Below, piece by piece: positions 54,443 through 64,000 of a DNA stretch of 64,000 nucleotides. Both the position numbers and the translations under genes were made by a program. Numbering within the stretch: position 1 is the first letter of the stretch; the number at the start of each line of letters is the position of its first letter. Origin of the DNA: Gnetum montanum (taxonomy: Eukaryota; Streptophyta; Gnetopsida; Gnetales; Gnetaceae); assembly GCA_015680685.1 (NCBI GenBank), contig MNCI01011387.1, positions 115,610 to 179,609 on the forward strand, read 5' to 3'. The notes below the pieces were generated by a model. It ran no database searches, was not told where the DNA came from, and was given only the letters and a program-made list of their open reading frames with translations.

Positions 54443-55328
54443 TGATGAACAGTTGCATATTCCAACACTCTACCATACAAGCCATTAGTATCCGTGCATG
54501 ACTAGATTGTAATTAGTGGATGGGCAAAGTAATTTTGCTAGAAGTTAATGTTAAGTTTGTGATCATTGTCTTCCCACTTTGAGTTAGTGAAGTTCAAATG
54601 TTTGGTTTAACTCTCAGTGAGGCATATGATAGGTTGATGTTTTTAGGCTCTTAGTACTCCTAGTTGTAAACATGATTGGAATGAGATTAAAATCTAGTAT
54701 ATGTAATAACAAGAATGTAAATCTACTCTAGCCTAGAGTGATGAGCATATGGTCTTGGTTTTATGGTCATATCTTAGGCTCATACAATTATTTTTGGGAT
54801 TACCAAGTGGATTTATTAATGAGAAAATCAAGTAAAGCCACTACTGGGTTACCAAACAATCACAGTTAAATGCTCAAAAGTAGTTGTACTCATTCCACTT
54901 AACTAATGAACATAAAAATAAGGTACTTTGGAATGTAAATGATTAAACTAGAAAAGTAGGAAAATTATGCTAAGTGAACAATAGAATAAAAAAACTAAGC
55001 AATGTTGCAATGATGTAAAATAGTCTTGATCTTTATTGTTGGTCATAAACTGTACCGAAGTATAATTTACTTGAATAAAGACTCGAATCAACTACTTAAC
55101 ATCACATTGTAGGCATTTACATTATTACTAAAACTACAAAATGAAACTACAAGAGTTTGGGTATAGGTTGGCAAAAATTATTATAACTTGTGTGTCCAAG
55201 TGTTGGCCTTTATAGGGTTGCATAGCTCCCGAGACATCATATCAATGATGATGTAGCTTAAGCTATGATACTGTAGTTATGATATCATTAATAGGATATT
55301 ACATTGATGTTAAAAAATGGTTTTATCT
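54443..55328 (-). mobile_element. Element E 3' LTR
   Basis: Family order of parts: (minus) start at 55328 with TG mutated, U3 repeats around GATATCATTAATAGGATATT (55233-55318), TATA box CTATAAAG (about 55215-55208), poly(A) signals near 55075 and 55040, end at 54443. Confidence 0.8.
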
Positions 55329-55343
55329 TACCCCCATGATTGG
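55329..55343 (-). promoter_or_regulatory. Element E polypurine tract
   Basis: The minus strand has CAATCATGGGGGTA adjoining the 3' LTR. Confidence 0.75.
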
Positions 55344-55536
55344 TTGAAAACTCATCCTCTAGATAAAACAAACTAAGGATAGAGTTTCTTACAAAATTGG
55401 AAGTAAAACTTAACTTAACATGACTTGACTATTTACATGACTCTGAATGCCATATTGGTGGTTTTACAAAAATTGGACATAGTTGACAATTCATGAACAA
55501 AACAAAAATAAAAACTAAAGTAGGTTGATGTAGGTC

Positions 55537-58148
55537 TTAAGTTCTAGGTGGTGGAGGCTGCTCAGTTAGCTTCTTCCCTTTGTCATTAGGCTTCTGAAAT
55601 TGGTACCTGTTTAGGAGCACTTGAAGTTTCCCTTCTTCCATCCTAGGATCATGTATTGTCCATGCAGATTGTGCTATGTTGGATGGAGTTGGTACATCTC
55701 ACAAGCATGGCAGTTGTGGGAACATTTTATTTGCTTTGATGTATCACATCACAAACTATCATTTTTCTTTCTCAAAAGCCTGGCCACCTTTCTTAATTCT
55801 TGATACTCTATCATCTAGTGCATTAGGTTTCCTACAATGTCTTTTTGGCCTTAGTAGCTAGCCTTAACAATTTCTACCTTAGAGTTTGCAACATGAAGTT
55901 TCTGTAGAGCATCCTTTTAATTGACAAACTCCTTCTTGTACATGGCATATATGGTTTCTACTTATTTCTCAAACTCATTTCAAGGCCATCCTACTATTAA
56001 CATGTAAAAGTTAGCATACTGAAGGTTAGCTAACCTCATGTATTTTGTCAGGTCTTCAATCTATGGATCCTTATTCTTTATCTTGGCCTAGTGGATGTGG
56101 GCGAGGCTATCTAGGATGGGTTGCTAGTCTAGTGTTTGAGTAATTATGGAATTTATTTTTGCCTTGGCCATCTAGATCTCCTTATTATTTATCTATTTGT
56201 ACATCCCTACTTAGTCCCTAAAATGCTCCTTGAGCTTCTCTTGCTTCTTAGCCTCATTTTTCCACATGCTTATTTCAATAGCTGACTTTTGTTAAATGGT
56301 GCATACTTCCTCCATTGATAGGGTCCTATTTTTGCAAGTTAATCTATTCATATCCTGGTTGACTTGAATGAATTATTCTTTCAATTAATGGATTCTTTCC
56401 TTGAGAACAATTTTCTACTTCTCAATATCAATCAACCTTGTATTGTTGGTAGCAAGCTTCTTATTTTGCTTCTTAAGAGTAGTGAGAGCTTTGGCATGTG
56501 CATATGTTTGGGCTTTTACTACTAATATTCCATACAACCTTCTTTCTTTCCATCTCTACTTGTATATTTTTGGTAATCAGCCATCTTTCTTATTTAGTCC
56601 TAGATTGTTCAAGCTGGTCAGGGGCAACAAATCATGTAGGGTCCCTTATCTTTGCTCTTAGAGATGCCAATTCCTCCTAGAGTCACTACACTTCATTTTT
56701 AGCATGTTCTACCCTTGTTTCCATCATTACTAGCTTCCCTTGTGTGGCTATCAAGTTAGACTACATTGTAGTGATATGACTAGAGATATCAAAAAGATTC
56801 TGCATGACTTGGCCTATTTGCAAGTATGTCAAATACATATTCATACTTTGGGAGCATCATGGAGGTACCAGGTAGCATTTAAGCATTCCTAACTCTAGAA
56901 TATCAACCAATAGCACAACAGGAATATTAAATGACTCCTTAATATGGTCTATGGAAATCATAGACCTTACAAAGCTTTCTTTTACTCTGTACATGATTGA
57001 GCCCTCCCTTCCTAGTTAATAGTTTCTACAAGCTAGCATAGATGGCTCATTGAGTATTTGTAATTTTATAGCAATGGTGGTACTTGCTATTTAGGTCTAT
57101 AACCTACATGTGGTTGACTATTGGGTCCTACTTGCTGTTGTTGACCTATAGTTTGAATGTTACCAGTTGGTATAGAACCTGAAGCACCCTTAATGCCCAC
57201 TGGCTTCTCCAGCTAATCTTTCTTAGATGTCATTGGTTTTGATATTTTTTCATAGGATGCATTTTAGAATTTTCTTGGAACATCATTGTTGTAGCCCAGG
57301 ATCCCTTCTTTCTTGCATAGTTTCTTGCTAAGGTAAGGGAATGAAAATGTTAGTTTTCCTACCTTCTTTTCTTCAAACCACCTTTGGATCTCTAAGAAGA
57401 GAAAATGAGCAATGTTAGCATTGAATTTCTCCATCAAGATTACACTTCCTTAGGCTACATATGTGGAGATTCGATTGAGCCTCTTTGTTGAAAACAAGTG
57501 GTAGGTCCCAATCTTGAAGTAAATCTTTTCCTCCATAATGAGCTCACTATGATCTTTATCTTCTTTTTCATAGGCTCTTTGTAGCCATAATTTCTTGGCA
57601 TTAGTGTTAGGCCTTGTAGAAATTTGTGTAAAATTAGTTTTGATGTTTGGCATGTGTAAGGCTTTTACTATTGCCTCAATTGAATATGACACTAAGATCA
57701 TTTCTATCTTAAATGTGGCATCATACTATTTGTTTTGCTAGAATTGGTAGACTTCTCCTAAGTATCATTCAACATTGCTAGATAGTGTGGGTCATAATAG
57801 AGATTCTTGAAGTTGTTTCTTAATGGATTATGGAGAAAAATTCATGAATGGACCAAACTTCAACTCCACAATGATCATGAACATTATAGATTTCTCTCAG
57901 ATGACCTAGAGGCATTCATTGGATAGTGTAAGACATAGTCCCTATTCAAGTGCTGGTGGTGCCTTTGCTTCTACATGTGTTGAATGTTTGATGGTAGGAG
58001 TTTATTGGTGAATGTTAAATGATTGAGCCTTCTAATCTACATGTTCAACTTGCAAAGTTTGTTCTTCTACTTGACCTCTCATGCAGCCTCTTGGTCTTTT
58101 GCTATCATGCTATGAATATCCTTTTACTACTAGTCTCTTTGGATCTAT
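55537..58148 (-). pseudogene. Element E accessory ORF (3' ORF), long form
   Basis: About 870 codons. Starts after an intact acceptor (GATTGCAG| at 58149) with the ATG changed to ATA, ends TAA 55539-55537 with PPPPRT, as in D. Shared motifs: YLGEVYQFWQNK near 57760, SIEAIVKALHMPN and KIYFKIGTYHLFSTKRLNRI at 57701-57450, then EEKKVGKLTFSFPYLSKKLC near 57350. A Gln/Gly/Pro-rich linker lies about 57180-57080, then a long Glu/Lys/Leu-rich coiled-coil-like part (56700-55700). Many stops. No signal peptide or transmembrane segment noticed. Confidence 0.6.
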
Positions 58149-59852
58149 CTGCAATCATTAAGAGTTTAAGGTTACCAAGGTATTCAAATTGGTTCTTAAG
58201 GGTTCATAATCCTATTCATACTCTTGGTTTGATCAAGTTCTTATCATTTTTATCAGTTATGATCCTATTATGATTACAATGTTAGAGAAATTTCAAAAAG
58301 ACATCCCTCATTGTTATATCCTTAATTATTATGACCTTCTATATTTATCATTTTCTCATTTATTATGCCCTTAAATGATTGGTATAGTTAGTTAGAAAAA
58401 TTAATTAAGTGCTTGGCTTTAATTTGATTGTATAGTATCCTTATTGTGCCCTTATACTTACTCTTTTTATTATCCTCCAGGCAATAGGAAATTTTGACTT
58501 AATTATACTTATGTGCATGCAATAGAATCTAACTTCCTCCCCCTACCCTTGCTCTCCCACAACTAAGTTGAGCACTTCAGGATTAATAGGGTTTAAGAAT
58601 TTCACAAATTAGAGGCATGGTGAGGAAGTTATGGTGTTAAGAAGTTTGGTTGCTAGAGCTCAAAAAAACTGCAAAAGCTCCTCTTACTATGAAATAGCAG
58701 AATGAAAATTTTTCTAACTCCCACATGTATATATAATTTTTTTTATGGTTGCAACATCATAGTCATGACATCACCTTGAAAAATTTTTGGATTTTTGAGG
58801 ATTTTTCAAGAAAAAATTGAGTCAATTAGGTAATTTGGAAGACATAGAAACTATCTAAAGGATCATGAATCATAAAGGATGCTTGAAATTCAAAAATTTG
58901 ATGTTCAAAATTCATAAGAAAGGAATCTCGGGCAACAAAAGTTTATTGGATATATATGAGATGGATTAAAGGTTCTTAGTATATGTACAGATTATAAAAC
59001 GTTATCGGAAGTGATCTTTAAGTACTAAAGTATTCAGGAGACACAAGATGATGCAGAATTGCTCATAAAGTATGAGGTACAAGAGTTATACAATTAGGTC
59101 CACCCCAAAGTAGAATTTAGCCCTTAGTGCCCTTTTATAACCACACCTAAAAGTGTTCATAGGCACTCAAGGAGTTAAATGTAAGACATACTTGTCTAGC
59201 AAAACACACATGTTAATATTGCCAGATTAGGAAAATAACACTATAGTATATAAAACCATAGCAGTGAGTTGAAATGGAAGTAGATGGGATTACAAAAATT
59301 GGGATGTGAGGTGTCTTACCATAGGCATAATGAATCATTGTGTGTGATATATGATTAAAGTAATCATTAGCCTTTTAATCTAACATTCAAACCAAGTCCA
59401 AACCACTATCTAGTGACATTGCATTGTATCATCCCCATGACTAATCACAAGACTATCATTATTGTAGGAAGTATTACTAATTGACAATGTAGTTTAAGGA
59501 AGGAGTTTGTTAAGAGCACATTTTTTTTATTTTGGAGATTTTTGAGAAGTCGTCTACCTTATCATTGGAAAGACATGATCTGATAATATAGGAAAATATT
59601 CACCTTATTAGGACTACATCTTTCTTTATTCCTTGCACTTTATTAGAAAAATCAATATATATATATATATATATATACAAGACAAATAACAAAAACCATA
59701 GAAAAATGAAAAAGTAAAGAAAATTTTTGAAAAGTGTCAAAGAATATCAAATGATTAAGAAATGAAAAAGTATAAAAGAATGTAAAGATATCAAAGAATA
59801 TGAAAAATTACTAAGAAAAAGAAAAAGATTCAGTTTGGTGCCTAAGTATCAT
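58149..59852 (-). other. Element E noncoding module
   Basis: PPT-like motif 59872-59858, A-rich stretch 59680-59830, AT microsatellite 59657-59681, block shared with A and D (about 59500-59390), conserved core 59160-59085, U3-like block with TATATATA near 58735 and ATCATAGTCATGACATCACC-type repeats (58755-58775), second PPT-like motif 58566-58553. No coding frame. Confidence 0.6.
59657..59681. repeat. AT dinucleotide microsatellite
   Basis: About twelve AT units, uninterrupted. Confidence 0.85.
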
Positions 59853-61230
59853 ATAGGGCACCCCCATGACTATCATTTGAAACTAATAACCAAAATATCA
59901 AACGAGTATAAGATGGTTTAGTGAGCTGGGTTAAGTTCATAGAGGAATGGGGATATTCATAATATGGTTTAACTTGTTGAATATTGACTAAAAAAAGTTT
60001 GTGTGGATAAGTACGGTGGCAAATTTGCATAGCTCCTAAAGGATATGAGGCATGGATGATGTAAGGTCCTTCCTATAAGGTTTGGAACTTAGCCTTTTAT
60101 GGCATATGATTAAGATTATAATATAGGATCTTATCACCTATTTTAATTGATACTTGTTGGATACATGCATCATGCCTATGTTTAGAGTACTTTTTGTGTA
60201 TTTTTTTGCTCATCAATGCTATAAGTCTATTTTCCTCTAAAAGGTTAAGATTCATAAGACATTCGTTCTATGCTAGGCTCAAGTCTAGGTCAAGTTTACT
60301 AATAGCAGTTAATGTTTGTAGCTCTACTTGGATTGGTAGCACATGAAATTTTCCATAGACAAGCTTATAAGGTGAATATCCTATGGAAAGTTTCCATGTG
60401 GTCCTATAAGTCCATAAAGCATTATTTAGTTTATTGCTCCAATATTTCCTAAATCAAATAATAGTTCTAGTTAATATTTATGTAATATCATGGTTAGTTA
60501 CTTCGCTTGACCATTTTCTTGGAATGATTTGGTGTAGTCAACTTATGGTTCATCCCAAGTTGTTGCATGAGCCTCTTGAATGTTGTGCTCATGAAGTGTA
60601 TTTCATTATCTAAAATAAGCATTCATGGAACTCCAAATCTATTTACCATGTGAGGTTGAAAGAATTTAGTAACTATTTTTGCTATACAATCCTTAATTGC
60701 AACTGCTTCTATCCATTTAGTGTACTAATCAACTGGCACAATAATGTGTGCTTTTCCATTTCACCAATGTGTAATGGATCCCATCAAATCAATTCCCCAT
60801 ATGTTAAATGATTCCAATGGTTGTATCCATTGCTATGGCCCTTCATTCATGGCTATTATTCCTCCATCATGCTAACATCTCTCACAAGACTGGGTGAAGT
60901 TGTATGCATCCCAAAAAATGGTAGGCTAGAAGTAGCCTACCATCATTAGCCTGAGTGTTGTTCTACATCCTATGTAGTGACCACCACATGGTCCCTCCTA
61001 TGAATCTTGTAGAATTCTTTGTTGGTGCTTTTCTAGAACACACCATCTCACTAGTCCATCAGCATAAATCTTGTAGATATTTCCATTTATTTTCATATAC
61101 CTCTTTACTCTATGGAGGAACTACTTTTTCTATTTTCTATTCTACTCAACAAGGAGCTCTTATGTGAGAAGATAAGTCATATAATCAATGATGCATGATT
61201 TCTTTGTCAAGTTGACAGCCATTGTCATTT
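59853..61230 (-). pseudogene. Element E integrase
   Basis: Zinc-binding part at 61130-60870 (GNIYKIYADGLVRWCVLEKH, CGGHYIGCRTTLRL, SCERC-HDGG). The core includes WGIDLMGSITHW near 60780, WIEAVAIKDCIAKIVTKFFQ near 60690, FGVP-MLILDNEIHF (catalytic Asp) near 60620, and NHKLTTPNHSKKMVKRSN near 60510, where the catalytic Glu region is broken. Athila-type. Multiple stops. Confidence 0.7.
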
Positions 61231-62600
61231 TCATGAATAAGTTTTCACTAGGGAACTGGTCTAATAATGATTCTTCTTGCTCTTTTGATTTCCATCTTAG
61301 CATTGACAATTGATCTGCTACGATGTTCTATGTTCCCTTCTTTTCAATCATAGTTATGTCAAATTCTTGTAAAATTATGAGTCACCTTATCACCCTCGGA
61401 CTTACCACTAGTCTATTCATTAGAAATTTGATTACACTATTATTTGTGTGCACATAAATAGGGTACCTGAGCACATAATGTTTGAATTTTTGTAGCGCAT
61501 ACACCATGACCATAAGCTTCTTTTTAGTAGAGGTGTAATTAAGTTATGCTCTGATGCTTCTATTGGTGCAGTGTATATAGTATGATCTCTTTGGATCATC
61601 AAATTGTGCTAGTACTACATCCAATGCATAATTGGAAGCATATGTTATTATGTGAAAGGGCTTGAACTAATCTGGAGCTTGAAGGATTGATGTTTCTATT
61701 AACATCTATTTCAATGTCTCAAATGCCTTATCACATTGCTCCATTCATTGGAATGATGCATCTTTCCTGGTTAATTCTACCAATGATTTTTCTATCTTGG
61801 AAAAATTCTCGATAAATCTTCTATAATACCCTATATGTCTTAGAAATGATCTAACCTTCTTAATGATTTGTGGCCTCTAGGTAATGTTTTGAATGACTCT
61901 TATATTTTCTAGATTAACTTCTATTCCTTTCTATGATACTTATTGTTCCAAAATGATCCCATATTGGACCAGTAAATGGCTTTTTTGCTAATTAAGTTTC
62001 AAATTGGTTTCAATGCATCTTTTGAACACCTTCTCTAAATAGTCCAATGCTTGCTTAAAATCCAACCCATAAGTGGAGAAATCATCCATAAATATGTCTA
62101 TGCCATTACCTATTTATTTCTAAAAGATACTCAGTACTAATCTTTGAAAAGTAGCAAGCACATTGCACAAGTCAAAAAGCATTTACTTATAAGCAAATGT
62201 TCCCTAGGGGCTGGTAAACATAGTTTTTTCTTGGTCTTTTGATGTAATGGAGGTTTGGTTATATCCACTGTACCCATCAAGAAAGCTATAATATTGATGT
62301 TTTGCAATGGTATCTAAGACTTGGTCAACAAACAATAGAGGGAAATGGTCTTTGAATGTTACAAAGTTCAACAATTAGAAATCAATACATACTCTTCACT
62401 TGCTACCCTTCTTTGGAACAATGACCAAAGGGCTAACCCATTCACCATCTACAATGGGAGTAGATGAATCCTACCTTCAATAACTTTTCTAGTTCTTTTT
62501 TTACTATTTCTTTAAGCTTAGGATTTAGCCTTCTTTGAGGTTGATAGCATGGCTTAATAGTTGGATCTGTGTATATTTGTTGTTGACAAATCCATGGATC
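61231..62600 (-). pseudogene. pol: Element E reverse transcriptase and RNase H
   Basis: MDDFSTYGLDFKQALDYLEK (RT catalytic region) near 62090-62030 and KRCIETNLKLN follow the Athila form. Then VRSFLRHIGYYRRFIENFSK near 61850-61790. RNase H: VMVYALQKFKHYVLRYPIYV and FDITMIEKKGT-NIVADQLS (61510-61310). Upstream RT motifs extend to about 62560 in broken frames. Confidence 0.7.
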
Positions 62601-63625
62601 AATACCTATTATCTCATTGTAAGACCATGTGAATGTTGTTGGTCATCTATTGAATACTTTCAATAATCTCTTATGATCTTTATCTACGTTGGCATTGATG
62701 ATTACCAATTTTTTTTATTTAGAAAGGCATATTCTAGCACATTCGGTAAGGCTTTTAACTCTAAGTTATGGCTCAAACTTTTTTGGGATCTCTAATTATC
62801 CCCATTCAATATCTTCTTCTTGGTGTAAATGTGCATATGGGTGTTTCCTTTGGAATTGTTCCAACGTATCTATTTCCTAAACACAAGCACTTATGATTTG
62901 ATTGATTAGTTTCATGTATATTTTAGATTTTGTTTCTTTATTAGTAATCAGCCAATGGGTTCCTTCTTCTTTAGTGGTTGCCACATACAGACATTGCTAC
63001 ACACATATTTCTTCTAGACACTTATTACATGTTGTGCTCTTTCCTTGTTTAACAACTTAGATTCTCTGCACGTAGTTGCACCCGTTACTGCAGTATGCAA
63101 TATATGGAACTCAAGATGTTTGTATAATGCTAGCTTCATCTTCCTTGGATATTTCCAAAAATAAATTTTTAAATATAAGCTTAGCATCCATAGTGTTAAG
63201 CCATGCCCTTTCCATTATTATAGGAAACTCTCCCTTATTTTTGCCCACATGTATTACTAGGAAATCAGTAGGATAGGACAAGCCATTAATGATGGTGATG
63301 ATGTCATCCACCTATCCAAATGAAATAGTGATTAACTGATTTGAAAGCTCTAAGCAGATATCACTTCTTCTCAATGGTGGAAGATTCTAGGTCTTGTACA
63401 TATCTTGTGAAATTAAGTTTACTCTTAATCATAATTAAGTAGAGCCTTGCATGGTTTGTGACTTTTTAGATTTATTCTTTTCTAGGGAAGCACTCTAGCC
63501 TTTATCCAATGTGTAACTATTTAGGTCAGCATTATAGTAGTTATATTTGAATTAGTAGAAGATGAAAGCCTAGTATTCCCTTGAGGATTATGTGCAAATG
63601 GGATTAATGTAGACAGAGTTCCCAT
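62601..63625 (-). pseudogene. Element E protease region
   Basis: 63311-63111 is open: TDFLVIHVGKNKGEFPIIME, then AWLNTMDAKLIFKNLFLEIS. It aligns in position and wording with the protease area of element C (37180-36968). Upstream and downstream parts are broken. Ends at the insertion point 63625. Confidence 0.5.
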
Positions 63626-64000
63626 TGATGAGAGCAGTTACTCTAATTATTAGAGTGGTTACTCTAGTGGTTACTGTAATAGTTATTCTAATTATTAGAG
63701 TGGTTACTCTAGCGGTTTCTTTAGTAGTTATTCTAATTATTAGAGTGGTTACTCTAATTATTAGAGTAGTTGCTCCCAAGCCTATAAGTATAGTGCCCAA
63801 GCCTGCAGTAGGAGGTCTAAGCTTTTAGCAGTCAAGTAGAGAAACTCTTGTAATCTGTTTGAAAGTTAGAGTATTTTCCAAGTGCCTGCAGTAGGAGGTC
63901 TAAGTATGGATGGATCTTTATTCGAGCATTTTGTACCTAAGCACACCTTGTGTATGGCAATAAAGACGAGCTCTTTGATTCATCCTTGCAGCACTTGAGA
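63626..64000 (+). mobile_element. Partial plus-strand LTR of the same family
   Basis: Starts TGATGAGAGC (the family U3 start, here on the plus strand), then a hairpin-forming minisatellite, a TATA-like CCTATAAGTATAG (63780-63792), the leader phrase GCCTGCAGTAGGAGGTCTAA, TTTATTCGAG and the poly(A) signal GCAATAAAGACGAGC near 63957. It matches the minus strand of 1-487 in R/U5. GCCTGCAGTAGGAGGTCTAA is duplicated (63799 and 63884). The window ends inside the LTR. Confidence 0.75.
63634..63772. repeat. U3 minisatellite with ACTCTAATTATTAGAGT hairpins
   Basis: Four copies of the near-palindrome CTCTAATTATTAGAG or ATTCTAATTATTAGAG lie within longer units of about 45 bases. Each copy has a 7-bp stem around one base. 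It takes the place of the GATATCG arrays of other LTRs. Confidence 0.75.

Larger units (their letters stand above)
54443..63625 (-). mobile_element. Element E: Athila-lineage retrotransposon with pol (partial)
   Basis: Minus-strand element seen from its 3' end: LTR 54443-55328, PPT, accessory ORF 55537-58148, noncoding module, integrase, RNase H, RT, protease up to about 63520. It is cut at 63626 by a plus-strand LTR. Gag, PBS and 5' LTR are outside the window. RT and RNase H wording matches element C (Athila). More decayed than C. Confidence 0.85.

Overview
This is plant nuclear DNA made almost entirely of nested, decayed LTR retrotransposons. I see no intact host gene, no rRNA or tRNA gene, and nothing bacterial. 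The evidence for a plant is: Athila-type and Tat-type Ty3/Gypsy proteins, plant TATA boxes (CTATAAATA) inside LTRs, canonical GTAAGT splice donors, tRNA-like SINE promoter boxes, and broken copies of an HSP70 gene and a CCR4-like deadenylase gene. The density of old nested insertions suggests a large-genome seed plant, perhaps a gymnosperm. The species cannot be told from this window.

Layout. (1) 1-487 is the right part of a minus-strand LTR that cuts the accessory ORF of element A. (2) Element A (minus, Athila-like, gag plus accessory ORF, no pol found) runs from before 488 to 25800, with its 5' LTR at 24960-25800. Its leader was split by (3) element B, a complete plus-strand Tat-lineage element at 6056-24879 (18.8 kb; LTRs of 1530 and 1526 bp; target site duplication ATATA/ATATC). 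(4) 25801-27778 holds remains of an older plus-strand element. (5) Element C (minus, Athila with pol; TSD CCAAT/CCAGT) spans 27779-47595. (6) Element D (minus, 6.6 kb, perfect TSD AAAAG) lies inside the gag of C at 37843-44440. It has LTRs, PBS, gag, an accessory ORF and a PPT but no pol. (7) 47601-50784 is low-copy-looking DNA with a PBS-like site, two SINE-like repeats, an HSP70 fragment, a GC-rich patch and a CCR4-like pseudogene. (8) 51020-54442 is a plus-strand Gypsy element (F). It is cut by (9) element E (minus, Athila with pol), which begins with its 3' LTR at 54443. (10) At 63626 a plus-strand LTR interrupts E and runs off the window.

Most notable content. Element B carries, between its protease and its reverse transcriptase, an antisense gene of about nine exons at 13338-17711. 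Five consecutive exon junctions keep the reading phase, and most donors read GTAAGT. Its introns can persist because the element's genomic RNA is made from the other strand. B also has an ORF upstream of gag, a second (archaeal-type) RNase H, and a minisatellite in its 3' untranslated region.

The four Athila-like elements (A, C, D, E) share a modular 3' half. It has a noncoding block of about 1.5 kb with a conserved TATA-containing core, bounded by copies of the PPT motif. It then has a promoter-like copy of each element's own U3 repeats, and an accessory ORF that starts at a splice acceptor. Two elements lack pol (A, D) and two carry it (C, E), so the window may show a non-autonomous lineage beside possible helpers. 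All coding regions carry stops, mostly of the kind C-to-T decay produces, so no element here looks mobile now.
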